Shown: positions 37,302 to 47,549 of the stretch, piece by piece
Layout of the letters: every line of letters starts with the position of its first letter
How positions within the stretch are numbered: position 1 is the first letter of the stretch
Source of the DNA: an uncultured bacterium
GTDB taxonomy: Bacteria; Bacillota_I; Bacilli_A; RFN20; CAG-826
NCBI GenBank assembly: GCA_949299395.1
Contig: CASGAB010000004.1
Coordinates: forward strand, 1-64,000
DNA length: 64,000 bases
Direction: 5' to 3'
Notes under the pieces: model-generated
What the model saw: only the letters and a program-made list of their open reading frames with translations
Database searches by the model: none
What the model was told of the DNA's origin: nothing
Program-made: the position numbers and the translations under genes

Positions 37302-39320
37302 TTATTCTTTTGGTTCTTTTTGACCACACCAAATACATTCACCATCAACATAATTATGTTTAGATTCATTAAACGTGGTTTTAACCGTAAATGTTTCTCC
37401 ACATTTATGGCAATTATAAACAAGGGTTCCACGCTTACTACATGTACCTTCAGTTTCTTCTACTAACTCACTATCGAAAACATTATCAATACGACCATCA
37501 ACCAATCTAAATGAAGCATTATCATGAACACAATCGCTTAAAAAGAATGTAGTTCCTCTATTTAAGCTATAGTACTTATAATTATTTTTATTTAAAGTAT
37601 AATTTTCTTCATAGATGTAACAATTTCTATAAGTTAAACTTGCAAGAGAGGCTGATTCAATGGATTTAGGAATTTTATACATATGAATATCACCATTAAC
37701 ATTAGAATTGGCGAAAGCTTTAATTGATAATTTTAAAGATGAACTATTAAAAGTTAAACTCTTTATGTTATCAATTTCAGAAAAAGCATCAATACTAATA
37801 TATTCAACATTTTCATTAATATGAATTTCTTTTAAGTCTGTATTTTTAAAAGCCTCATAATCGATATAATAAACGTCATCAAGATCAGCATAAGCTAAAT
37901 TTGTGCAATCCTTAAAAGCAGCTCTACCAATTTTAATAGACGAAGAAAAATATACTTCTTTAAGATTTTCGTTCTGTAAAAAAGAACTAGGACTTATCTC
38001 TACAACATCTTGACCACGATATGTAGCTGGAATGGTAACAATTTTACTTTCTCCTTCATAAGATTCAACTGCTAATGGACTGCCTTCGACATCAGGATAA
38101 ACATCAACATATTCAAAACTATGAGGCATTAGTTTAATTTCGTTAACTTTATTAATATTTATAAAAATATTTGAAGCAGAAATTAAAGCAACTAGAACTA
38201 AAGAGGCGAAAGAAGGAACAAATCCTTTAAGTTTAACTATTCCTCCTTTTACACCGTTTCTATTTTTATATTCATGAAATTGAGCATTATCATCGATATA
38301 AACAAAGTTTTTAAAATAAAGCTTACGGTATGTAACTTGAAGTTTATGAATATTAGTTGTTTTTAAAATTTCAACTTTTTTAAAATATTTATCAATTTGA
38401 TAAGGCATCGAAGCAATAACTTCATCAAGTTCATTTAAAACTTCGATATTAATTGTCCCGCTTAAAAAAGATCTTTTCTTTAAAAGACTAACAACAAAAT
38501 AATCTTTTTTAACTAACCCTTTAGTATTTTCATCTCTTTCTTTTCTTGATTTTGATTTAATTTTAAAAATTAAATAATCTTTGATATCTATACCTTTTTC
38601 ATCTTCTTTTTCTTTTGCTTCATTTTTTAAAAGAGCAAATGATTTTCTTTTATTTAATAAGAATAAGAAAAGTAAAGTTAATCCAAAAATTAAAACAAAA
38701 ATAATAAGCGCAACTATTATATAAGTATTTAAATCAAAAAAAGCCTTTAAGATTTCATTTTCCCAGTTAGTTGGATAATATTCACTAGATCCAGGAATTG
38801 TATATACAATTAAATATGAAATCGTTAAAGGAATAACTGAAATAAGAGCAAAAATAGTTGCGAGTAAATAATATCTAATCTTTTTAATTTTAATATCAAC
38901 AACATCTTCAAATTTTTCTTCATTTAATTCTTTAAACTCAAGTTTAAAAGATGAGGCACTATAAGGTAATTTAATTAAATATTCCTCATTATATTTTTTT
39001 AAATAATCAGAAACGTTAATAATTTTATAAATCTTATCATCTTTATAGCAAAGAATATTACAGTTAAAAAAATATGTATCACTATTTACTTTAATAGATA
39101 AAAATCTATCATTTTTAATCTTAGTGATTTTATAATTATCAATATATTTTTTATAACGACTTTCAACATTAAATAAGACATAGTTTTCATTATTAGTATC
39201 TAAAACTTCATCTTCTTTAAAGCCGACTAAATATTTAACCTTACTTAAAAATAGACTTACAATTAGTAAGACTATTAATAATATCGCTAAAACTATGATA
39301 ATAATCGTATAAATACTCAT
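37302..39320 (-). CDS. membrane protein with BspA-type leucine-rich repeats and C-terminal zinc-ribbon-like Cys pairs
   Basis: 672 residues. It has membrane helices at about 3-25, 147-170, 196-222 and 375-392, a cytosolic basic loop, then exported leucine-rich repeats of the LRR_5/BspA type (about 420-590: FLQNENLKEVYFSSSIKIG, AFKDCTNLAYADL, AFKNTDLKEIHIN). The C-terminus carries TCSKRG, NCHKCG and ECIWCG, with a His in ESKHNY, a pattern fit for zinc. It is the first gene of the six-gene surface operon. The promoter region carries TTGTATAAT upstream. The role is not known. Confidence 0.65.
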   Translation of the reverse strand: MSIYTIIIIVLAILLIVLLIVSLFLSKVKYLVGFKEDEVLDTNNENYVLFNVESRYKKYIDNYKITKIKNDRFLSIKVNSDTYFFNCNILCYKDDKIYKIINVSDYLKKYNEEYLIKLPYSASSFKLEFKELNEEKFEDVVDIKIKKIRYYLLATIFALISVIPLTISYLIVYTIPGSSEYYPTNWENEILKAFFDLNTYIIVALIIFVLIFGLTLLFLFLLNKRKSFALLKNEAKEKEDEKGIDIKDYLIFKIKSKSRKERDENTKGLVKKDYFVVSLLKKRSFLSGTINIEVLNELDEVIASMPYQIDKYFKKVEILKTTNIHKLQVTYRKLYFKNFVYIDDNAQFHEYKNRNGVKGGIVKLKGFVPSFASLVLVALISASNIFININKVNEIKLMPHSFEYVDVYPDVEGSPLAVESYEGESKIVTIPATYRGQDVVEISPSSFLQNENLKEVYFSSSIKIGRAAFKDCTNLAYADLDDVYYIDYEAFKNTDLKEIHINENVEYISIDAFSEIDNIKSLTFNSSSLKLSIKAFANSNVNGDIHMYKIPKSIESASLASLTYRNCYIYEENYTLNKNNYKYYSLNRGTTFFLSDCVHDNASFRLVDGRIDNVFDSELVEETEGTCSKRGTLVYNCHKCGETFTVKTTFNESKHNYVDGECIWCGQKEPKE

Positions 39321-39422
39321 AAAATCAAATCTTTCATATTATACAATATAAAAGTTCATATTTAATCTATTACTAATAAAAATGGACATTATTTGCTTTT
39401 TAGTTAGAAAAGAAAAATAAAA

Positions 39423-42290
39423 TTATTCTTCAATAGATTTAAGTGATTCACACATATTAATCTTTTTGATTTTAAGAGATACAAAAAGATTAACAATTAA
39501 ACCGGTTAACAAGGATAAAGCAATCGCAAAAACATAAGATTCCCAATAGATTAAATATTTCCAATAAACAAGATCAGTAATGTTATTAATTAATACTAAA
39601 TATTCTAAAGGTAGACCGATAAATAAACCTAAAATCGTACCGATTAATACTAAAATCATAATTTCATAAATTAAGCTTTTCGCAATTTCAAAATAAGAAA
39701 AACCTAAAACTTTTAAAGTAGCAAGATCTCTTTTTCTTTCGTTGAAATTTAATATAGCGAGATTAACTAAAACAATAACAGCCAGAATTATTGCAAAAGC
39801 TTTAACGGTATTAGTCATCATTTCAACCGCTCCAACATACATATCAACCCTATCTAATGCATCTTTAGAAGTTAAAATTCCATTAAATGGTAAAGCGGTA
39901 TCATTTAAAAGAATATTTTTAACATCATTTGGTTCAAATCCTTCATATAATTCAACAAAAGCATTTGATGTTGAAACTGAAACATTATCAATATCATTTT
40001 GATAATGTACTATTCCTTTTAAAGAGAAAGAATAGAAAATATATCCTACTTTTTTAGTAATTTCTTCATTATTTACCGTAAAAGTTATTTCATCTCCTAC
40101 TTTATAACCAAGTTTATTAGCAGTAACTTCACTAATTCCAACTTCATTTAAATAATCAAACTCTAAATTATCATCATATTGGAAAAATTTTGAATCCTTA
40201 TCTATATAAATATAAATAACATCGTTTCTTGTTTCTTCAACTGTTCCTTTATCTTCAATTAAAGTGGTTGTAGACATGCTAAATTCTTCTAGAGTTTTAA
40301 TCTTATCATCATATTTTCTTAAGATTTCATTTCCGACTTCACCATATTCATAATTAGATGAATAAGTTAAAGTTAAATCAGCATTAAAAAAGTTATTTAA
40401 ATCAACATTTTTACCATAATCAATAACATCATCAATTCCAAATCCAGAAAGAAGTAAACCAACACATCCTAAAACTCCAACAATAACCATAAAAGATCTG
40501 GATTTAAAAACTCGAATATTTCTTAAAGCCATCTTTAAAGAAACATGATTTAACTTACTTTCTTTATTTTCTTTGACTTTAATATTAATTTTTGGAGCTT
40601 TATTTCTTATTCCTTCAGCTGGATTAAGTCTTAATTCTTTATAAATAACTATAAAAGTAATTAAAGCAATTAAAGCAATGATAGTTACTGTTAAAATAAG
40701 GGCATTAACAATAGGGAAAACATAACCAAGAGCAGGTAAACTATATAAAATTTCATATTTAATATTCATGATAAACGGAATAAGTAAAGGCCCAACAATA
40801 AAGCCTAAAAGTATTCCAATTAAAGCAATAAGAGAGAAAAAACATGCATAATATAGGTATATTTTATGTTTTTCGATACCTAAAGCTTTCATTAAACCAA
40901 TCTCAACTCTTTGCTTTAAAATAATTGAAGTAATAGTTGTTAAACTAACTAAAATTCCAACAATGATAAAAATAAACGGGAAAACATAAGTTAATCTTGT
41001 TGATTGATCAATATCGTTACTTAAAACAATTGAAGAAGGTAATTCATCACTCTTTGAATTAAAAATTAAATTATTATTTTCTTTATTAATAAAATATTCA
41101 CTAATACCAACTTTTATATCATCGACATATTCATCATCAGTTTTTAATAAAATTGAATTAAAAATAGATGATAAATCACTTTTTAATTTATTATCATTTG
41201 GATCATTTAAATCAGTTAAAATATCTTCTTTTTGAGGCGTTACATATTTATTTTTAAATTCAACTTCACTCATATTTGAAAATAAATTTTTAGCTAAACC
41301 TAAAAAGAGTTGGTTTGTACTATCTTCACTAGTTTCTTCTAAGGTAGAAATAATATTAACGACTACTTCTTGAGTAATTTTATTATCAAATAAATAAGTG
41401 AATAACTCGTTATAAAAATATTGAGAAGAAAAAATCATCGAACTTGCTGAAAAGGTTGAATTCTCAATATTTTCAGGATGCTTCATGATTCCACTAATTG
41501 TAAAACCAACATTTATATTATTTGTATCTTTAAAAATAAGATCGAAAATTGAAGGAAGAGAATTTTTAAATAAACTAGGTTCTCTTTCAATCATTCCTTT
41601 TAATATTGATTTATAAGATTCACTAATATCATCACTACTATCTAATGTTTCAATAATTTTATTATTGATAGTTTCTTCATCTATTGTATCTAAAGAAGAA
41701 TTAAATAAACTATCAAGCATTGAAACATCATAAGAAACAGTTAAGTTATCGCCAATTTTATATTCATGATCATCTTTAATACTAAAATAATTAAGTAAAT
41801 TAGTATCAACAATAAACATCTTACTTAAATCAATATTTTTAATGTCTTCTTCTACTTCTTTAACTGGTTTTAAGCCGTGATTATTATTTAAAGTGAGTTC
41901 ATAAGGATAAGAAAGTAAAGGAAAATGATTATCATAAATTAAAGAATAAGTCGATTTATCAGCAATTTTTGAAGGTAAGTAAAGTCTTTTTTCTACTATA
42001 TAATCACTATTATTATCGACTTCTTCTTTTACGATATTTTCAATATTTTCTAAGTCTTTATTATTTTCATCAAAATCCATAAAAGATGGATTAAAAGTTA
42101 CAAAAAGACTTGCCATATTGCTACAAGAATAGACTTCATCAACTCTTTTAGCGATTGAAGTTGAGTTTGCTTCAAGTCCAACAAAAAGAGTAACGCTAAC
42201 TGCAATAATAAAAATAATTGAAATAAATTGTTTTATATTCCAAAGAAAATCACGAACTATTTTTTTAATTAATACTTTCGTTTCTTTCAT
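39423..42290 (-). CDS. FtsX/MacB-type ABC permease
   Basis: 955 residues. One helix near residue 20 is followed by a large extracellular domain (about 40-430), a cluster of three helices (430-560), a second extracellular domain and a final three helices (about 830-945). This double FtsX layout is that of bacitracin-type or lipoprotein-export permeases. LMKALGIEKHKIYLYY and LATLKVLGFSYFEIAK mark the two coupling regions. It lies 5 bases after its ATPase. The substrate is not evident. Confidence 0.85.
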   Translation of the reverse strand: MKETKVLIKKIVRDFLWNIKQFISIIFIIAVSVTLFVGLEANSTSIAKRVDEVYSCSNMASLFVTFNPSFMDFDENNKDLENIENIVKEEVDNNSDYIVEKRLYLPSKIADKSTYSLIYDNHFPLLSYPYELTLNNNHGLKPVKEVEEDIKNIDLSKMFIVDTNLLNYFSIKDDHEYKIGDNLTVSYDVSMLDSLFNSSLDTIDEETINNKIIETLDSSDDISESYKSILKGMIEREPSLFKNSLPSIFDLIFKDTNNINVGFTISGIMKHPENIENSTFSASSMIFSSQYFYNELFTYLFDNKITQEVVVNIISTLEETSEDSTNQLFLGLAKNLFSNMSEVEFKNKYVTPQKEDILTDLNDPNDNKLKSDLSSIFNSILLKTDDEYVDDIKVGISEYFINKENNNLIFNSKSDELPSSIVLSNDIDQSTRLTYVFPFIFIIVGILVSLTTITSIILKQRVEIGLMKALGIEKHKIYLYYACFFSLIALIGILLGFIVGPLLIPFIMNIKYEILYSLPALGYVFPIVNALILTVTIIALIALITFIVIYKELRLNPAEGIRNKAPKINIKVKENKESKLNHVSLKMALRNIRVFKSRSFMVIVGVLGCVGLLLSGFGIDDVIDYGKNVDLNNFFNADLTLTYSSNYEYGEVGNEILRKYDDKIKTLEEFSMSTTTLIEDKGTVEETRNDVIYIYIDKDSKFFQYDDNLEFDYLNEVGISEVTANKLGYKVGDEITFTVNNEEITKKVGYIFYSFSLKGIVHYQNDIDNVSVSTSNAFVELYEGFEPNDVKNILLNDTALPFNGILTSKDALDRVDMYVGAVEMMTNTVKAFAIILAVIVLVNLAILNFNERKRDLATLKVLGFSYFEIAKSLIYEIMILVLIGTILGLFIGLPLEYLVLINNITDLVYWKYLIYWESYVFAIALSLLTGLIVNLFVSLKIKKINMCESLKSIEE

Positions 42291-42295
42291 CTTTA

Positions 42296-43015
42296 TTAAT
42301 CATTATTAATACGAATATCTTCGACCTTTTTAGGGTTATCTATTTTTTCGTTAGAGATAATTTTTCCATCACTTAAAGTAATGATTCGATCTCCTACAAC
42401 ACTTAAATCTTTATTATGAGTAACAATAATTACAGTTTTCTTATCTTTTTTAGCTAAATCATATAAAAGTTGGAGGATTTGAATTCCAGTTTTACTATCA
42501 AGTGCTCCAGTAGGTTCATCACATAAAAGTAAGGATGGATTTTTAACTAAAGCACGAGCAATTGAAACTCTTTGTTGTTCCCCACCACTTAGTTCACTAG
42601 GAAAATTAGATAATCTTTCACTTAATCCAACCTTAGATAATATTTCTTTAGGATCAACACTATCTTTTGATAAAGTTGCTGCTAAAAGAACATTTTCATA
42701 AGCGGTTAAAGAAGGCATTAAATTATAAAATTGGAAAATAAAGCCAATCTTATTTCTTCTAAATTCAGCGAGTTCTTTTTCATTCTTTTTACTTACATTA
42801 TCGCCAAAAAATATATATTCGCCTTTAGAGGAACTATCCATTCCTCCTAAAATATTTAAAATAGTAGATTTGCCAGCACCACTTGCGCCAATAATAAAAA
42901 CAAGCTCACCTTCATCAATTTCAAAACTTACATCGTTTAAGGCGGTGATTGTATTTTCTTTCTTTTGACCATAAACTTTGAAAATATTTTGAAAAATGAT
43001 CTTGTTATTATCCAT
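42296..43015 (-). CDS. ABC transporter ATPase, MacB/LolD-like
   Basis: 239 residues. Walker [10 protein letters not shown] is at 43-51, signature LSGGEQQR at 141-148 and Walker [13 protein letters not shown] follows. This form is characteristic of ATPases that pair with FtsX-like permeases. It is followed by the permease after 5 bases and preceded by the beta-helix-like protein gene. Confidence 0.92.
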   Translation of the reverse strand: MDNNKIIFQNIFKVYGQKKENTITALNDVSFEIDEGELVFIIGASGAGKSTILNILGGMDSSSKGEYIFFGDNVSKKNEKELAEFRRNKIGFIFQFYNLMPSLTAYENVLLAATLSKDSVDPKEILSKVGLSERLSNFPSELSGGEQQRVSIARALVKNPSLLLCDEPTGALDSKTGIQILQLLYDLAKKDKKTVIIVTHNKDLSVVGDRIITLSDGKIISNEKIDNPKKVEDIRINND

Positions 43016-43039
43016 AAAATAAGACCTACTATAAATATT

Positions 43040-45133
43040 TTAGTTTCTATTTAATAAATCTTCACTTGGAATTTGATCAAAATAGTTATTTGAACTATTT
43101 TGAGAATAAAGTCTAAAGTAGAAAGGATATGGTCCACTTGCTATAGCAGGAAGTCCAGTAACTACCATATCTTTAATTTCATCCATTTCAGAATTGATTT
43201 CTTCACTTAAAGTTAAAAGATCAATAGAGTAGTTTCTTCCTCCTCCATAATAAGCGATTCCGCCATGAACATATAACTCATCATCTTTAGTAATACCTAA
43301 AGAAGGATTTACGTTATTGATATAATCTCTAACTAATTTTTGAATATCAAACATTTGTTTTAAATATTCTTCAGCACCTTCACTAGCAGAAATTAAAGAT
43401 GAACTATCTAAAAAAGAAACTTTTTTCCAATCATAAAAACGAGTATCGCCTTTAATTTCAAGTTTAGTAGCATCACTTGTTCCGGCTAAATTTTTAACTC
43501 CTGGAAGAGAATATTTATTTCCACCATATAAAACTTCTCCACAGAAATGTGTATCAATTCCAATTGAAAAGAATCCTGATTGATAAAAAATTGTATCTTC
43601 AACGACAATATTTGAATTTTTACCTTCTATGTCATCTGGAATAGGAGCTAAAAATTCTCTTTTTTCAGATTCATTCATACTATCAATATCTTTACCTGGT
43701 TCAGGCTTTTTAAAGTTATTTGAACCGATTTTAAGTAAGAATTCTCTAGCATTATATAAATAACAATTTTTTAAATTAACATCTGTTGAAGAGAAAGACC
43801 TAACAACATTACGACCATTAGAAAAAACTGAATTAACAATATCAATATTATTTCCATCGATTTCTAAAGTTGTACCAACATAATCTAAATGAGTTAAATC
43901 AGTAACATCATTACAAGATTTTAATTTTAAATTTGAAACAGTAATATCATCACCACTTACATACATTGTGGCACTATCTTCGCCAAAAACTTCAACATAA
44001 AGTGCATCAACACCAACTTTAACAAAGCTTAATGGACCTTGAAAAATATCAGCTTTTGAAGGAATTGGTTTTTCGTTATGTCCACTTTTTAAAGATGGAT
44101 AAGTTAATTCATGAGCATTGATTGTAAAATCATTGCCATAGAAATCTTTTTGAACATAAATTCCAACATTAACAGTTGTTGAAACATCTTCACCTAATTC
44201 TTTTAAATTATTTAAATAAGTAACATCATATCTTCCTTCAAGAGTTACGACATCATGACTATATTTATTTTTATCGTATAACTTACCAAAAACATGAGTA
44301 TTATCGTATAAATTTTCTTCTTCATCGACATCATTTAAGACTCGATAAGCATTTTCTCTACTTTCCAAATTAGAACGCATAATAACGATCTCGCCTTCTT
44401 TTGATCTATTGGTGCACTCCATTAATTCTTCATATGTATAAACGTTATAGCCGTTAGGAATAACATCAAGAGTTAATTCTTTAACGATTTCATAGCCATC
44501 TAATTTTGAATTTTTATTTTTTGCTTTAATAACAACATCGTTTTCATCTTTAAAAGTAACAACATTATCTTTAGATAAGGTTGCATTTTCTCCTTCAATT
44601 GAAAGTTCAACTTCATCTTGTAAACGAGTTGGAATAGCAATATAAGAAATTGATGTTGAACCATTAATTCTATTTAAAGATGAATCAAAACTATATTCAC
44701 CATATTTAAATGACTCATTATTAGTTAATCTATTTGCACTTGAATCAAAAAGAAGAATATCTTGAAGACCTTCCCCTTTATCTTTATATAAATAACATAA
44801 AAAACTTTCGCTAGTTCTACCATCTTTTGAACTAACTGTAACTTCAACCTTTCCTTCCTCTTTAGCTTTTAAATAATTTCCATTAACAATTTCAGCTTTT
44901 ATAGAATCACTAACACTCCAAATTAGTTCTTCTTCTTTTTGACGAGGAATTGAATAAGCATATAAAGGATAATTAACTTCACTTATTTCAACTGCTTCAA
45001 CTGGAGCATGATCTAAAATAATACGACTAACTCCAAGTTCAATAGGTAAAGAAATACTACTAACACCAATAAAAATGATGATTGATAGTAAAAAAGAAAG
45101 CATTAATAAAATTGTAATAATCTTATTTTTCAT
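43040..45133 (-). CDS. membrane-anchored protein with beta-helix-like region
   Basis: 697 residues. A membrane helix (about 5-27) anchors an outside part with a repeated pattern of short Asn/Ile/Val strands (ITVSNLKLKSCNDVTDL, IEIDGNNIDIVNS-like), suggesting a right-handed parallel beta-helix. The C-terminal 160 residues are matched closely by the gene at 62826. The gene overlaps the permease upstream by 11 bases and lies in an ABC-2 and MacB-type exporter operon, so it may be an exporter accessory or cargo. The fold is inferred by eye. Confidence 0.55.
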   Translation of the reverse strand: MKNKIITILLMLSFLLSIIIFIGVSSISLPIELGVSRIILDHAPVEAVEISEVNYPLYAYSIPRQKEEELIWSVSDSIKAEIVNGNYLKAKEEGKVEVTVSSKDGRTSESFLCYLYKDKGEGLQDILLFDSSANRLTNNESFKYGEYSFDSSLNRINGSTSISYIAIPTRLQDEVELSIEGENATLSKDNVVTFKDENDVVIKAKNKNSKLDGYEIVKELTLDVIPNGYNVYTYEELMECTNRSKEGEIVIMRSNLESRENAYRVLNDVDEEENLYDNTHVFGKLYDKNKYSHDVVTLEGRYDVTYLNNLKELGEDVSTTVNVGIYVQKDFYGNDFTINAHELTYPSLKSGHNEKPIPSKADIFQGPLSFVKVGVDALYVEVFGEDSATMYVSGDDITVSNLKLKSCNDVTDLTHLDYVGTTLEIDGNNIDIVNSVFSNGRNVVRSFSSTDVNLKNCYLYNAREFLLKIGSNNFKKPEPGKDIDSMNESEKREFLAPIPDDIEGKNSNIVVEDTIFYQSGFFSIGIDTHFCGEVLYGGNKYSLPGVKNLAGTSDATKLEIKGDTRFYDWKKVSFLDSSSLISASEGAEEYLKQMFDIQKLVRDYINNVNPSLGITKDDELYVHGGIAYYGGGRNYSIDLLTLSEEINSEMDEIKDMVVTGLPAIASGPYPFYFRLYSQNSSNNYFDQIPSEDLLNRN

Positions 45134-46736
45134 AATATGTAATTGCCTCCTTCTTCATTTTTCCTTTAATGCTTATAAAATCCATAACGGAAATAAAAAG
45201 CATTAAAAGAGTAATTAAAGCAAGAATTAAATTTTTATATTCATCACCAACATAAATATAAGCAACAAGTCCAATAGCACTAATAATTAAAGGATAAATA
45301 AGAGAAACAAAAATAAATAATGAATAGATTTTTAAATCACTATAATCCTTTAATAATGTTGCAGTAATATATGGTTTTTTAATATCGTAATTCATTAAAG
45401 ATATTGCTAAAAATAAGGTTGATAATAAAGTAAAAATAAAGACAAATAAACTATTATTTAAACTAAGTAAACCACTTAAAGAAATAACAAGAAAATTAAT
45501 AAGATTTATAAATAAAATAAATGAGATATTGATCAAATATTTTACATTTATTTGAGTAGACATTTTGATTGGTAAAAGTTTAAATGTTTTAAAATATCCG
45601 TTTTCTCTAGAAATAATAAACGATCCATTAATTGAAATTAAAGAAATTAAAAGAGTTGAAACAAGATAAATTAATAAAACATAGATGTTTTCAAGTTCTC
45701 CAATATAAGAAACAACTAAATTCTTTAATGGGAAAGAAATTAGATAAATTAAAAGTGGAGAGAATAATAAAAGAATTAAATATGAGAATAAATAAGAAGT
45801 ATTTCTAAATAAAAGAGTAACTTCTTTTTTAACTAATGAATAAAAAACTGAATGAGTTTTTAAACTTGCTTTAACTTTACTATCATTAATTGTTTCGATA
45901 ACTTCTTTATATTTATAGTAGTAATAAAGTAAGAAATAAGATGCAACTAAGCTAATTAATCCAACTAAAATTGTTAAAGCTCCAAAAATAAGACGTGTAT
46001 TAACAAATGAAGTTATAAATAAATTAGAAATTTCAAAAAATGAAATAATATGTTTAAAACTTGCAACAGTTTCAATATTAAAGATCTCTTCAATACGGCT
46101 ATTAGTTAAAATATCGATAAAAATATTAAAAACTGTGTAATAAATAAAAGCAAAAAGAGCAAGTAAAATTATTCCGCCAATAAAAAGTAATAAAGAATGT
46201 TTTTTAATAAATTCTTTTAAATAAATTATTGGGAAAGAAAGTAAAGAAGATATAAATAAATTAAATAAATTATAAAAAAGTGATAAGAATATACCTAAAA
46301 TATAATAACTTGCCCCCATTTTTAAGGTTATTCCATATCCAATAAAAATAGGTAAAAACAAAACAATAAAAGAAAAATAAGATTTAATATAAGTAAAAAC
46401 AAGTTTAACAGCAATTAATTTCCTATTATCTAAAGGTAATGTTTTATCAATATCATACATTTCTTTATTAAATATTGATTTATTAATATGTGAAATAGTT
46501 GCATAAATTACAAATAAATTAATAATTACTTCACCAAAAATAAACATTTCTTTTGAAGCGTTATAATAAATAAACCTTTCATTTAACTCAACAAAAATAA
46601 AGGTTAAAAGAGTGATTAAAAATAGGGCAACAATAAGATTAAAAATAAATGAAAAAATCCTATCTTTATAAGATTTAAGATTGTTTTTAATACTTAATAA
46701 ATATTCTTTTTTAAAATATAACTTTAATTCGTTCAT
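45123..46736 (-). CDS. ABC-2 type permease
   Basis: 537 residues with about 12 predicted helices and a short basic cytosolic start. It has no similarity to FtsX, but lies 9 bases after an ABC ATPase, with the layout of large ABC-2 exporters such as those for antibiotics or peptides. No substrate is evident. Confidence 0.75.
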   Translation of the reverse strand: MNELKLYFKKEYLLSIKNNLKSYKDRIFSFIFNLIVALFLITLLTFIFVELNERFIYYNASKEMFIFGEVIINLFVIYATISHINKSIFNKEMYDIDKTLPLDNRKLIAVKLVFTYIKSYFSFIVLFLPIFIGYGITLKMGASYYILGIFLSLFYNLFNLFISSLLSFPIIYLKEFIKKHSLLLFIGGIILLALFAFIYYTVFNIFIDILTNSRIEEIFNIETVASFKHIISFFEISNLFITSFVNTRLIFGALTILVGLISLVASYFLLYYYYKYKEVIETINDSKVKASLKTHSVFYSLVKKEVTLLFRNTSYLFSYLILLLFSPLLIYLISFPLKNLVVSYIGELENIYVLLIYLVSTLLISLISINGSFIISRENGYFKTFKLLPIKMSTQINVKYLINISFILFINLINFLVISLSGLLSLNNSLFVFIFTLLSTLFLAISLMNYDIKKPYITATLLKDYSDLKIYSLFIFVSLIYPLIISAIGLVAYIYVGDEYKNLILALITLLMLFISVMDFISIKGKMKKEAITYYEK

Positions 46737-46745
46737 AAGATTTCA

Positions 46746-47501
46746 CTATTCATTATTGGAATTATTTAATTTTCTAAATTCTTCAACTAAAGAGAAATTA
46801 GAATCATTAAGTTCACTTCTTTCATAAATTCTAGATAATTTAGTGTTATTTAAAAAGACGACTCGATCGCAGATTTTTTCAATAACATCGATATTATGAG
46901 AAGTTAAAAAGACTGTATTACCTTTTTCTTTATATTTAACAATTTCTTCAATTAAAAGTTCAGCCATATTAATATCAAGACCAACAAGTGGTTCATCTAA
47001 AATCCATAATTTAGGTTCATGAATTAAACTAGCGATAATTGAAACTTTTTGTTTCATACCACGAGAATAATCTTTAATTAATTTATCTTCATCTTTTTTA
47101 AGTTCAAATTTTTCCATTAATTCGTTATATCTATTTTTAAATGTTTCATTATCAACTTTAAAAAGAGAAGCAATAAAAGAAAGATATTCTTTAGCTGACA
47201 TTAAAGTATAAGAAGAAGATTCATCATTAGTTAAACCTAAAGACATTTTAGCTTCTCTTTCTTCTTTTTTAATATCATGGCCATCAATTTTTATTTCGCC
47301 TTCATCAAAAGGAATAATTGAAGAAATACATTTAATAGTTGTTGATTTACCAATACCGTTAGATCCAATAAGTCCGAATACTTCACCATATTTAACTTTG
47401 ATATTAATATCATCTAAAACTAAATGTTTTCCATAAGATTTCTTTAAATTATTAATCTCTAAAACATAGTTTTCTTCATTTCTAATTTCTTGTTGTTCCA
47501 T
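46746..47501 (-). CDS. ABC transporter ATPase
   Basis: 251 residues. Walker A GSNGIGKST is at 46-54, and the DxxSRGMKQK signature and Walker B LWILDEPLVGLD follow. The DEPLVGLD form is that of ABC-2 exporters (YthQ/EcsA-like). It is the first gene of the exporter operon that runs to 39423. Confidence 0.92.
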   Translation of the reverse strand: MEQQEIRNEENYVLEINNLKKSYGKHLVLDDINIKVKYGEVFGLIGSNGIGKSTTIKCISSIIPFDEGEIKIDGHDIKKEEREAKMSLGLTNDESSSYTLMSAKEYLSFIASLFKVDNETFKNRYNELMEKFELKKDEDKLIKDYSRGMKQKVSIIASLIHEPKLWILDEPLVGLDINMAELLIEEIVKYKEKGNTVFLTSHNIDVIEKICDRVVFLNNTKLSRIYERSELNDSNFSLVEEFRKLNNSNNE

Positions 47502-47549
47502 ATTTCTTCTTTTCCCTTTTTCTTTTTCTTTTGTTTCAACTTATATACT

